Source of the DNA: Pseudomonadota bacterium
GTDB lineage: Bacteria; Myxococcota_A; UBA796; SXON01
Assembly (NCBI GenBank): GCA_030685065.1
Contig: JAUXQH010000121.1
Location: 1 to 64,000, forward strand
DNA length: 64,000 bases
Reading direction: 5' to 3'
Made by a program: the position numbers and the translations under genes. A model generated the notes under the pieces. That model worked only from the letters and a program-made list of their open reading frames with translations, ran no database searches and had not been told where the DNA came from. This document shows, one piece after another, positions 25,775-34,376 of the stretch. Numbering within the stretch: the stretch's first letter is position 1; the number at the start of each line of letters is the position of its first letter.

Positions 25775-27356
25775 CGCGATGGTCCGCGGCCTGCTCACGA
25801 GCAGCCTCTTGCTGTGGGCGGGCACCGCCTGGGGGGCTTCGCTCGCGGACGGGCGCGCGTGCCTGGACGCCTCGGACCTGCCCTGCGCGAGCGCGGTGGC
25901 CGACAACGCCGGCGACAGCGCGGACGCGCAGGCGTTCCGCGCCGAGGTCACCTTCGCACAGGCCGAATTCCCAGAGGCCCTCCGCCTGATCGAGATCGCG
26001 TCCGCCGGGCGTCCGAACGACGAGAACATGTCGCGGACGCTGGCGCTCTACCGGGCCACCGTCGAGGCCACCGAGGGCTTCGTGACCGCCAAGCGTGGCG
26101 ACGTCGAGATCCGCTACCTGCCCGGCACCGACCTGGTGCTGGTGGACGAGGCCTTCGAGGCCCTCCAGGCCGCCCACGATCGCATCGGGCCGCTCCTCGG
26201 CGGGGCGCCCCCGGGCGGCATCCGGATGGAGATCTACCCGACCGCCGAGCGCTTTACCAAGGCGAGCGGCCTGCCGACCTCGGCGGTCCAGACCACGGGG
26301 GTGGTCGCGCTCTCGAAGTGGACGCGCTTGCTCGTCACCAGCCCGCGTGCGCTCGGCCGAGGCTACGCGTGGAAGGACACGATCGCGCACGAGTACATCC
26401 ACTACATCGTGGCGTGGCGCACCAAGGACCAGGCGCCGGTGTGGCTTCAGGAGGGCATCGCCCGTTCGCACGAGGCGCTGTGGCACCAGGAGGAGCCGCC
26501 GGAGCTTCAGCCCTACCAGCAGTCCCTGCTCGCCGAAGCGCTCGCGGGCGACAAGCTGGTGCCCCTCGAGCGCATGCATCCGAGCATGGCCTTCCTCGAC
26601 TCGGCGGACGAGGCCGCGCTGGCCTTCGCGCAGGTGAGCACGATGATGGTCCACCTGCGCGTGGTCGCCGGAGACGACGCGGTGTCCAAGGTGCTCGACC
26701 GCGTGCGCAGGGGCACCGACGCCCTGAAGGCCACCGCAGAGGTCGGCACCGCGGGCGACGTGGGAGAGTTCATGGCCGGCTGGCGCGGGATGCTCGCGGA
26801 GATGCACCTCGTGCGTCGCAAGCTCGCCGCGATGCCGACGGTGATCGGCCCCGCCGAGGACGACTTCGGCATCGATCCGGTGCTCGCCGGCCGCCGCGAT
26901 CTGGCCGGGCACGCCCGCCTCGGGGATCTGCTCCGCGAGGCGGATCGCGCCGAGGCCTCGCTGATCGAGTACCGCAAGGCGATCCCGGAGGGCGAACCTG
27001 CCCCGCCGACGCTGAGCTCGCGAATGTCGGAGGCCCTGCTCACGCTCGGCCGCACCGATGAGGCCCTGGCCACCCTCCGCGCGTCGGTGAACGACTATCC
27101 CGAGTACGCCACGACTCGAAAGAGCCTCGGTGGAATCCTGCTTTCCCAGGGCAAGGCCCGGGACGCGCTGGTCCAGTTTCGGGCCAGCGCCGACATCAAC
27201 CCCTTCGACCCCGACGTACAGGCGGCGCTCGCCGATCTCTACACGAGCCTCGGCGATGCCACGCTCGCGGCGCGCCACGCGCGGTACAGGGGAATCCTCG
27301 CGCTTGGCGGCGCAACGCCCGGCTCCCAGCCGGGTGCAAACGGAGACGACGGATGA
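25752..27356 (+). CDS. Exported HExxH metallopeptidase with TPR-like C-terminus
   Basis: A 534-residue protein. A signal peptide covers residues 1-29 (LLTSSLLLWAGTAWGAS). The zinc site is HEYIH at 213-217 with the third ligand in WLQEG (Glu234), the gluzincin (MA clan) arrangement. The C-terminal ~150 residues carry two or three TPR-like helical hairpins (EALLTLGRTDEALATLRAS, LLSQGKARDALVQFRAS). It is probably a periplasmic peptidase or peptidase-like assembly factor. ATG 25752 lies inside the previous gene; ATG 25779 would give a more standard signal peptide and is a real alternative. The end overlaps moxR by 4 bp. Confidence 0.85.
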   Translation: MKNSSGSSAMVRGLLTSSLLLWAGTAWGASLADGRACLDASDLPCASAVADNAGDSADAQAFRAEVTFAQAEFPEALRLIEIASAGRPNDENMSRTLALYRATVEATEGFVTAKRGDVEIRYLPGTDLVLVDEAFEALQAAHDRIGPLLGGAPPGGIRMEIYPTAERFTKASGLPTSAVQTTGVVALSKWTRLLVTSPRALGRGYAWKDTIAHEYIHYIVAWRTKDQAPVWLQEGIARSHEALWHQEEPPELQPYQQSLLAEALAGDKLVPLERMHPSMAFLDSADEAALAFAQVSTMMVHLRVVAGDDAVSKVLDRVRRGTDALKATAEVGTAGDVGEFMAGWRGMLAEMHLVRRKLAAMPTVIGPAEDDFGIDPVLAGRRDLAGHARLGDLLREADRAEASLIEYRKAIPEGEPAPPTLSSRMSEALLTLGRTDEALATLRASVNDYPEYATTRKSLGGILLSQGKARDALVQFRASADINPFDPDVQAALADLYTSLGDATLAARHARYRGILALGGATPGSQPGANGDDG

Positions 27357-28387
27357 CTTCCTCCATGGACGCCGGCCCCCTCGGCGGCCCGGCGCGGCCC
27401 CCTCTCGACGACGGCGAGCTTTTCGACCACCTGGGCCGCGTGCGGCTCCTGGTCGAGCAGCAGATCGGGCGGCGCATCGTCGGGCAGCGTGACGTCGTCG
27501 AGCAGATGCTCGTCGCCCTGTTCGCGCGCGGGCACTGCCTTTTCGTGGGCGTACCCGGCCTCGCCAAGACCCTGCTGGTGACCTCCACCGCCCAGGCGCT
27601 CGGCCTCAACAGCGGGCGGGTCCAGTTCACGCCCGACCTGATGCCCGCGGACATCACGGGGACCGAGGTGCTCGAAGAGGACCGCACGACGGGCCGGCGC
27701 GTGCTCCGCTTCGTGCGCGGGCCCATCTTCACGAACCTCCTCCTCGCGGACGAGATCAACCGCACCCCGCCGCGCACGCAGGCCGCGCTGCTCCAGGCGA
27801 TGCAGGAGGGAAAGGTGACCGCCGGCGGGCAGACCCACCCGCTCGAACCGCCGTTCCTGGTGTTCGCGACGCAGAACCCCATCGAGCAGGAGGGCACCTA
27901 CCCGTTGCCCGAAGCCCAGCTCGATCGCTTCATGTTCTCGATCGACGTGGGCTACCCGTCCGAGGCGGAAGAGGTCGAGATCGTCGACCGGACGATCGGC
28001 GAGGAGGGGCCCGCGCCCGAGCCCGTGCTCGACCGAGACACGCTCATCGCGATGCAGGGGCTCGTACGCCGGCTCCCGGTCAATGACGACGTCACGCGCT
28101 ACGCCGTGCGGCTCGCGCGGGCGACGCGCCCCGGGCCCGACGCGCCCGAGGCCGTGCGTCGCTACGTGCAGTGGGGCGCGGGCCCGCGCGCCAGCCAGTT
28201 CCTCGCGCTCGGCGCCCGCGTACGCGCGGCGCTCGCGGGCCGCGAGACCGCGCACCAGGACGACGTGCGCAACGTGGCCCGCAGCGTGCTTCAGCACCGC
28301 GTGCTCCTCAACTTCACCGCCGAGGCCGAGGGCCTGCGCCCGGCCGACATCGTGGGCCGCCTCCTCGAGACGGTCCCGGAGCGGTGA
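27353..28387 (+). CDS. MoxR-family AAA+ ATPase
   Basis: A 344-residue AAA+ chaperone-like ATPase. Walker A is FVGVPGLAKT (~65-74), Walker B LLLADEINRTPPRTQAALLQ, sensor 1 FLVFATQNPIEQEGTYPLPEAQLDRFMF, and an Arg-finger/lid domain follows. MoxR proteins work with VWA-domain partners to mature or activate complexes; those partners (DUF58 and two VWA proteins) follow directly. ATG overlaps the previous stop and the gene's own stop overlaps the GTG of DUF58, so the unit is tightly coupled. Confidence 0.95.
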   Translation: MTSSMDAGPLGGPARPPLDDGELFDHLGRVRLLVEQQIGRRIVGQRDVVEQMLVALFARGHCLFVGVPGLAKTLLVTSTAQALGLNSGRVQFTPDLMPADITGTEVLEEDRTTGRRVLRFVRGPIFTNLLLADEINRTPPRTQAALLQAMQEGKVTAGGQTHPLEPPFLVFATQNPIEQEGTYPLPEAQLDRFMFSIDVGYPSEAEEVEIVDRTIGEEGPAPEPVLDRDTLIAMQGLVRRLPVNDDVTRYAVRLARATRPGPDAPEAVRRYVQWGAGPRASQFLALGARVRAALAGRETAHQDDVRNVARSVLQHRVLLNFTAEAEGLRPADIVGRLLETVPER

Positions 28388-29256
28388 ACGGCCCCTGGGA
28401 TCCCCGCGTCCTCGAGCGCGTCCGCCACCTACACCTGCACGCGCGGCAGGCGGTGGCAGGCTTGTGGCACGGCACCCAGCGCTCGATCCACACGGGGCAC
28501 GACGTCGAGTTCGCCGATTACAAGCCCTACGACTTCGGGGACTCGCTCCGCGACGTCGATTGGCGCGTTCTCGCGCGCACCGATCGCCTCGTCGTGCGCC
28601 GCTACCGCGCGGAGACCGAGCTCCCCGTCATGATCGTGCTCGACGCCTCCGGTGACCTCGGCTCGACCCCCGCCAAGCTGGACATGGCGCTGCGCACCGC
28701 GGCGACCATGGCCTACCTGCTCCATCTCGACGGCGAGCCCGTGGGGCTCGCGATCGGCGCGGGAGAAGGCGTGCCGATCCGGCGGCTGCCACCCCGCCGC
28801 GGCCGTCGCCATCTCGCGCAGCTCTTCCTGCTCCTCGCCTCGGTGCGGCCCGCCGGCCGCGCAGGTCTCGACTCGTTGTTCCGCGAGGTCGGCGCCCACC
28901 TCGGCGCCCGATCGCTGGTAGTGGTGGTGAGCGATTTCATGGAGGAGCCCTCGACCTGGATCGGTTCGCTCGCGGCATTGACGCGCAACCGCGTAGACCT
29001 GCGGGCGTTCCATGTGTGGGATCCCGCGGAGCTCGAGCTGCGCTACGACGCTCCCCTCAAGCTCCGGTCCCCCGAGACCAATGAGGAACTCCCGGTCGAT
29101 CCCGCCGCGGCCCGCGCCCTGTTCGGCGAGGTGGTGCGCGAGTTCTTCACCGAGGTGCGCACCGCGGTACAGGCGCGGCGGGGGCGCCACTACGACGTGC
29201 CGGTCGGCGCGGACCTCGCCGCGGTGTTGGCCCGCTTCCTCGAGGGAGGCGCGTGA
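28384..29256 (+). CDS. DUF58 VWA-like protein (MoxR partner)
   Basis: A 290-residue cytoplasmic protein with the DUF58 signature at residues 25-80: GTQRSIHTGHDVEFADYKPY, DFGDSLRDVDWRVLAR, LVVRRY. A VWA-like Rossmann domain follows, starting MIVLDASGDLG. The metal-binding DxSxS is degenerate (DASGD), as is common in DUF58. It begins at GTG 28384 inside the moxR stop (GTGA). By family precedent it is the substrate or adaptor of the MoxR ATPase. Confidence 0.92.
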   Translation: MNGPWDPRVLERVRHLHLHARQAVAGLWHGTQRSIHTGHDVEFADYKPYDFGDSLRDVDWRVLARTDRLVVRRYRAETELPVMIVLDASGDLGSTPAKLDMALRTAATMAYLLHLDGEPVGLAIGAGEGVPIRRLPPRRGRRHLAQLFLLLASVRPAGRAGLDSLFREVGAHLGARSLVVVVSDFMEEPSTWIGSLAALTRNRVDLRAFHVWDPAELELRYDAPLKLRSPETNEELPVDPAAARALFGEVVREFFTEVRTAVQARRGRHYDVPVGADLAAVLARFLEGGA

Positions 29257-31304
29257 GTCTCGTCCTGCTCGCACCCGCGGTCCTGGCCCTCGGCGCCTTG
29301 CTCGCGGGGCCCATCCTGGCCCACCTGTCGAAGCAACAGCCGCGCGAGCGCCGGCCGTTCGGCGCCCTCCTGCTCCTCGAGCGGCTGCAACGCCGCCTGC
29401 ACCGGCGTCGCCGTCTCCAGGACCGGCTGCTGCTCCTGCTCCGGATCCTCGCCATCGCGGCGGTCATCCTGGCGGCCACCCGTCCGCAGGCGCAGTGGCT
29501 CGGCGGGCCTCCGACGTTTGGCGGCACGGGCAACGTCATCGTCATCGTGGATGATTCGTTGTCCATGGATCAGCGCGTCCTCGGCGATCCCGCGTTCGCG
29601 CTCGCCCGCAAGGATGCCGCCGCCCAGGTACGCGCGCTGGCGCCGGGCGTGCGCGTGGCGGTCATCCGAACGGGCGGCACCGCGACGATGCTCACCGCCG
29701 GCTTCACCACGGACAGCTCCCTCGCCGCCTCGCTGGTGGAGGGCGTCGAGCAATCCTACGGAGGGACCGATCTACGCGGCGCCTTCACGCTCGCCCGCGC
29801 GACGCTCGAGGGCGCCGCGGGGGAGATCCTCGTCTACACGGACGAGTCCGGCTCCGGCGTCGTCGAGGCCTGCGCGGGCGACATCGATCGCCTGCTGGCG
29901 CTCGGCTCGTCGATCCTCCCGCGCGTCTACGGACCGGAGTCCCGGCGGAACGTGGCGCCCATCGAAGCCCGCTACGGCGATGGTCTCGAGGGCGGCACGG
30001 TGACGGTGACCCTCGCCAACTGGGGGGCCGACGCGCGCGAGGTCCCCGCGACGGTCCACCTCCCCGACGGGGCCCAGATCACCGCGTTCGTGACCGTCCC
30101 TGGCGCCACCGAAGGCGGTCCGGGCACCGAGGAGTCCCGGTTCACCGTGCCGCGCCAGGCCGAGGGCGGCGTGGCCCGCGTCGAGATCGACGATCCGGAT
30201 CTCCCGCTCGACAACGCCCGGTACTTCCACCTCCCCCGCATCGGCGCCAGCCGAGTCCTCGTCGTCGATGGGGACCCCGGCTCGACGCCCACCCGCTCCG
30301 AGGTCTACTTCCTCGAGCGCGCGTTGGCGCCGTGGGGCGTGGCGGGCGGCGTGGCCGTGGATGTGGTGTCGCCGTCCGGGCTCGCGAAGCTCGATCCGGA
30401 CACGCACCGCGTGGCCTTCCTCGCCAACGTGGCGGATCCCGGCGCGCAGGCGCCCCAGCTCGTCGACTTCGTGCGGCGCGGCGGGGGGTTGGTGATCGGC
30501 ATGGGCGACAACGTGACGTCCGAGCGCTACGACAGCGCCCTGGCCTCGCTCCTCCCGGCGCCCCTCCGCAAGGTGCGGGACCTGGTGAGCCTCACCGATG
30601 ACGACGGTGCGCCGCTCCGCCCCCCCGACGTCGAAGCGCTCGACCTGTTCCGTCCCTTCGCCCGTGCCGGCCGCGAGAGCTTCGCCCGCGTGCACACGCG
30701 GCGGGTGATGACGACCGATTCCGTCACCGCCGAGGACGTGCGCGTGCTCCTCACCTATGACGACGGCGTGCCCGCGCTCCTGGAGCGCCGCATCGGCAAC
30801 GGTCGCGTGCTCCTGTGGACCTCGACCTTCGATCTCGGCTGGACCAACCTGCCGCTACAGGCGGTGTTCATGCCGTTCGTCCAGCGGCTCACCGGCTACC
30901 TCGGCGGTGACGCCGGGGGCGCCGCGTCGACGGCCGACGGCCTCGTGGACGCCCCGGTCACCCTCTCCTTCCCGCCGGCGGGGGATGACCCCGAGGTGAC
31001 CGGCCCCGACGGCGGCATCGTCGCCTCCGAGCGCGGCATCGGCACGCTCGGCTTCACCCCGGCGATCCCCGGCGCCTACGCCGCGGTCCCGACAGGCCTC
31101 CCGCCGCTCGCGTGGGTGGCCGTGAACACCTCGACCGCCGAGTCCGACGTGCGGCGCGGCACCAGCCTCGTAGAAGCGCAGGCGGAGGTCGCTCCCGAGC
31201 GCCTCCGGCGCACCTTCGACCTCGATCTCCCCCTCGTCGGCGCCGGTGTGGCGCTGCTGCTCGGCGCGGGCCTGCTCGGGCGCGGACGGAACGAAGATGT
31301 CTGA
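29253..31304 (+). CDS. BatA-like membrane VWA protein
   Basis: A 683-residue protein. The N-terminus has the BatA/aerotolerance pattern: a first helix (LLAPAVLALGALLAGPILAHL), the QPRERRPFGALLLLERL stretch, and a second helix (LLLLLRILAIAAVILAATRP). The VWA domain follows with an intact MIDAS start DDSLSMDQ. A CARDB-like beta domain, a Rossmann/GATase-like segment (VLVVDGDPGSTPTRSEVYFLERAL) and a C-terminal helix (PLVGAGVALLLGAGLLGRG) complete it. It sits in the inner membrane with domains on the periplasmic side. It is GTGA-coupled to DUF58 and overlaps the next gene by 8 bp. Confidence 0.9.
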   Translation: MSLVLLAPAVLALGALLAGPILAHLSKQQPRERRPFGALLLLERLQRRLHRRRRLQDRLLLLLRILAIAAVILAATRPQAQWLGGPPTFGGTGNVIVIVDDSLSMDQRVLGDPAFALARKDAAAQVRALAPGVRVAVIRTGGTATMLTAGFTTDSSLAASLVEGVEQSYGGTDLRGAFTLARATLEGAAGEILVYTDESGSGVVEACAGDIDRLLALGSSILPRVYGPESRRNVAPIEARYGDGLEGGTVTVTLANWGADAREVPATVHLPDGAQITAFVTVPGATEGGPGTEESRFTVPRQAEGGVARVEIDDPDLPLDNARYFHLPRIGASRVLVVDGDPGSTPTRSEVYFLERALAPWGVAGGVAVDVVSPSGLAKLDPDTHRVAFLANVADPGAQAPQLVDFVRRGGGLVIGMGDNVTSERYDSALASLLPAPLRKVRDLVSLTDDDGAPLRPPDVEALDLFRPFARAGRESFARVHTRRVMTTDSVTAEDVRVLLTYDDGVPALLERRIGNGRVLLWTSTFDLGWTNLPLQAVFMPFVQRLTGYLGGDAGGAASTADGLVDAPVTLSFPPAGDDPEVTGPDGGIVASERGIGTLGFTPAIPGAYAAVPTGLPPLAWVAVNTSTAESDVRRGTSLVEAQAEVAPERLRRTFDLDLPLVGAGVALLLGAGLLGRGRNEDV

Positions 31305-32079
31305 TCCCTCTCGCCGTGATGCCTCTCGGCGCGATCCCTCCCGTCGGGCGGTGCTCGCCGGCGCCCTGTCCCTCCCGTTCGCCGCGCGCGCCCTCGCCGT
31401 CGGCCCCGCGTCCGAGGTCGACATCGCTGAGATCCAGCTGGCGAGCGGCACCGTGTCGCGTCCCGAAGCGTGGACCCGCCTCCTCTTCGAGCTGTTGCAG
31501 AGCACCTCCGTCGAGGCCGAGCCGCGCGTGGTGCAGGTGGCCCCGGACGACCCCGCGCTGTTCCGACACCCGTTCGCCGTCCTCACCGGCGACGGCGCGT
31601 TTCCTCCGCTCTCGGAGGCCGCGTCGCAACAGCTCGTCCGCTACCTGTCGTACGGCGGGTTCCTCTTCATCGACGACACGAGCGGCGAGCGCGACAGCGG
31701 CTTCGACGCGAGCGTGCGCTCCATGATCCGGGGCCTGTTCCCGACACGCCCGCTGACCACCCTGCCGTCGGACCATTCGGTGTACCGCGCGTTCTTCCTG
31801 CTGCGCGAGCCCGTCGGGCGCGTCGCGTTGCACCGCTCGCTGGAGGGGGTGGCCCAGGGCAGCATGCACCCGCTGCTCTACAGCCGGGACGACGTGTCGG
31901 GCGCGCTCGATCGCCGCCCCGACGGCTCGGATGCGCTGCCGTGCACGCCGGGCGGTGAGCTCCAGCGGCGGGAGGCCGTCAAGCTCGGGATCAACCTCCT
32001 GATGTACGGCCTCACCTCCAACTACAAGCAGGATCAGGCCCACGTCGAGCAGCTCATCCGAGAGGGGCGCCTCGAATGA
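31297..32079 (+). CDS. DUF4159-like Tat-exported protein
   Basis: A 260-residue protein with an N-terminal twin-arginine region (SRRDPSRRAVLAGALSLPFAARALA) indicating Tat export. The mature part follows the DUF4159 pattern: a nucleotide-binding-like fold beginning EIQLASG, a conserved FLFIDDTSGERDSGFDASVRSMI block, LPSDHSVYRAFF and GINLLMYGLTSNYKQDQ near the end. Such proteins regularly accompany MoxR-Bat operons, with unknown function. The start is ATG 31297 within the end of the BatA-like gene; the stop overlaps the next start (ATGA). Confidence 0.88.
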   Translation: MSDPSRRDASRRDPSRRAVLAGALSLPFAARALAVGPASEVDIAEIQLASGTVSRPEAWTRLLFELLQSTSVEAEPRVVQVAPDDPALFRHPFAVLTGDGAFPPLSEAASQQLVRYLSYGGFLFIDDTSGERDSGFDASVRSMIRGLFPTRPLTTLPSDHSVYRAFFLLREPVGRVALHRSLEGVAQGSMHPLLYSRDDVSGALDRRPDGSDALPCTPGGELQRREAVKLGINLLMYGLTSNYKQDQAHVEQLIREGRLE

Positions 32080-34340
32080 GCCTCCCGCCTCTCCTCGATC
32101 GGCTGCTCGGCGGATGTTGTGGTCCCGGCGGCGTGCTCGTGTGGACCACGGCGCCCTGGATCATCGGGTTGGCGGCGTTGGGGGTGCTCCTCGCGCTGGT
32201 GTTGGCCGCGCGACCGCACGCGCGGACCGCCGCCCGTCTGGCCGAGGTGGCGCTGCTCGCCGCGGCGGGCGCCGTGCTCGTGGCGGCGGTGGCCGGCCCG
32301 GTGTGGGTGCAGGAGGGGGATCGCGTCGAGTCCGGCCGCTATGTCGTGCTCGTCGACGCCTCGCGATCGATGCAGGTGCTCGACGGAGACGGGAGGCCGC
32401 GCTCGGAGAAGGTCGCCGCGCGCCTCGCGCAGCTTCCCGGGGCCGAGGTCTACTCGTTCGGTGACAGCCTGCGTCCCGGGGCGCCGACGGCCTACGAGGC
32501 GGGCGACTCCGACCTCGGCGGTGCGCTCGCCGCGATCGCGCAGCGCTACGCCGGCGAGAAGCTCGAGGGCATCGCCGTCCTGACGGACGGGATCGACCGC
32601 GGCGGGCTCCGGCGGCGGGTGCTCGGCGAGGCCGACGCCGTGCTCCCGCGCCTCAACGGCCCGCTCACCCTCTACCAAGTGGGAGAAGACGGCGGCCGGA
32701 TGGACGTGTCCGTCAGCGACGTGCGCGCGGGCGGCTTCGCGTTTCTCCGCGCCCCCTTCGCCATCGAGGTCGACGTGCGAGCCGTCGGCCCCACGGGGCT
32801 CGGCGGCGCTCGCACGCTCCCGGTCCAGCTCTCCCGCGACGGCCAGCCCGCAGGCACCAAATCGGTCACGCTCGACGAGAACGGTCGGGGCACGGCGCGC
32901 TTCGAGATCACACCCGAGGCCGTCGGCCGCTTCATCTACGAGGCCTCCACCCCGATCGCCACGGGGGATGCTGTTCCGGCCAACAACGCCCTGTCGCTGG
33001 CCGTGCGGGTCGTGCGGGACCGCGTGCGCGTGCTCCAGGTGAGCGGGTCCCCCTCGTTCGACCAGAAATTCCTCCGCCTCTTCCTCAAGGAAGACCCCGC
33101 GGTCGACCTGGTCTCCTTCTTCATCCTCCGCACCGACCGTGACATGGGCGCGGGCTGGGACAGCTCCGAGCTCTCCCTGATCCAGTTCCCCTACGAGAAG
33201 CTGTTCTCCAGCGAGCTCTGGTCGTTCGACCTGGTCATCTTCCAGAACTTCGACTACCGGCCCTACTTCGACAACAACGCCAACGAGCTCCTCGGCAACA
33301 TCGCCCGCTACGTGAAGGAGAACGGCAAGGCGTTCGTGATGATGGGCGGCGATCGCAGCTTCGATCTGGGCGCCTACGCCAACACGCCCATCGCGGAGAT
33401 CCTCCCGGTGCAGCTCGGCGTGACCGGCGACGCCATCGACGCCGATCCGTTCTCGCCCCGCCTCACCGAGGGCGGGGGCCGCCACCCGATCACCCAGCTC
33501 GTGGGCGATCCGTCGGAGAACGAGCGCATCTGGAACGGCCTCTCAGCGCTCGATGGGCTCAACCTCTCCCGCGGCGCCTCGCCGGGGGCGGCGGTCCTGC
33601 TCGAGCACCCGAGGCTCAAAGCTAGCGACGGTAAGCCGCTCCCCGTGCTCGCGGTGGGCGAGTACGGCGCCGGCCGCACGATGGCGCTCCTCGGCGACTC
33701 GTCCTGGCGCTGGTCCTTCTCCGAGGCGGGGGAGGGGAAGGGCAACCAGTCCTACCTGCGCTTCTGGAAGAACGCCGCGCGCTGGCTGATCGGGGACCCG
33801 GAGGATCAGCCGGTCGTGATCGAGGCCAACCGCGACAACTACCAGGTCGGCGAGGATGTCCGCATCACGACCAAGGTGCGCAACGTCTCGTTCGCCCCGG
33901 TCGTGAACGCGAAGGTGGACATCACGATCGACGGTCCCGGCGGCCGCCAATCGCTCCAGGGCACCACGGGCGCCGACGGCAGCGTCATCCTGTCCCTTCC
34001 GGCGGCGAACCGCGGGGCGCACCGGGTGAAGGTCGTGGCGCGCGGTCCGAGCGGAGCCACCGTCGGGGACGCGCAGACCGCCTACGCCGTGACGACCCGC
34101 GATCCCGAGCTCGAGGAGGTCGAGCCCGACGGTGCCTTCTTGCGCACGCTCGCCGCGCGCACGGGCGGGCTGTACGTCTCCCCCGGCGATCCCACCGCAC
34201 CGCTGCGGGATCCCGAGGCGGGCCGCCGCGTGCGCGACCGCACGGAGACGCCGCTCTACGCCGCCCCGATCGTGCCGCTCGCGTTCGGCCTGTTCGTCTC
34301 GCTGAGCTGGTGGATCCGGAGGCGCGTGGGGTATCGGTAG
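32076..34340 (+). CDS. Membrane VWA / glutamine amidotransferase-like protein
   Basis: A 754-residue protein. Helices at ~24-45 and ~55-75, then a VWA-like domain with DASRSM (DxSxS) at ~92. Two Ig-like regions and a class I glutamine-amidotransferase-like domain (about 310-560: VRVLQVSGSPSFDQKFL, FVMMGGDRSFDLGAY, LPVLAVGEYGAGRTMALLGD) follow, with no catalytic Cys visible. Another Ig-like domain and a C-terminal helix before RRRVGYR end it. This composite is typical of the last protein of MoxR-Bat operons. Likely an envelope complex component. Confidence 0.88.
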   Translation: MSLPPLLDRLLGGCCGPGGVLVWTTAPWIIGLAALGVLLALVLAARPHARTAARLAEVALLAAAGAVLVAAVAGPVWVQEGDRVESGRYVVLVDASRSMQVLDGDGRPRSEKVAARLAQLPGAEVYSFGDSLRPGAPTAYEAGDSDLGGALAAIAQRYAGEKLEGIAVLTDGIDRGGLRRRVLGEADAVLPRLNGPLTLYQVGEDGGRMDVSVSDVRAGGFAFLRAPFAIEVDVRAVGPTGLGGARTLPVQLSRDGQPAGTKSVTLDENGRGTARFEITPEAVGRFIYEASTPIATGDAVPANNALSLAVRVVRDRVRVLQVSGSPSFDQKFLRLFLKEDPAVDLVSFFILRTDRDMGAGWDSSELSLIQFPYEKLFSSELWSFDLVIFQNFDYRPYFDNNANELLGNIARYVKENGKAFVMMGGDRSFDLGAYANTPIAEILPVQLGVTGDAIDADPFSPRLTEGGGRHPITQLVGDPSENERIWNGLSALDGLNLSRGASPGAAVLLEHPRLKASDGKPLPVLAVGEYGAGRTMALLGDSSWRWSFSEAGEGKGNQSYLRFWKNAARWLIGDPEDQPVVIEANRDNYQVGEDVRITTKVRNVSFAPVVNAKVDITIDGPGGRQSLQGTTGADGSVILSLPAANRGAHRVKVVARGPSGATVGDAQTAYAVTTRDPELEEVEPDGAFLRTLAARTGGLYVSPGDPTAPLRDPEAGRRVRDRTETPLYAAPIVPLAFGLFVSLSWWIRRRVGYR

Positions 34341-34341
34341 C

Positions 34342-34368
34342 GGCGGCTCGGGCTCGCCGTCAGCCGCG
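34342..34368. terminator. Inverted repeat between convergent genes
   Basis: GCGGCT (34343-34348) pairs with AGCCGC (34362-34367) in the 36-bp gap between the convergent stop codons at 34340 and 34377. A bidirectional terminator is possible; the stem is short and lacks T-runs. Confidence 0.3.
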
Positions 34369-34376
34369 GCGGCCTG

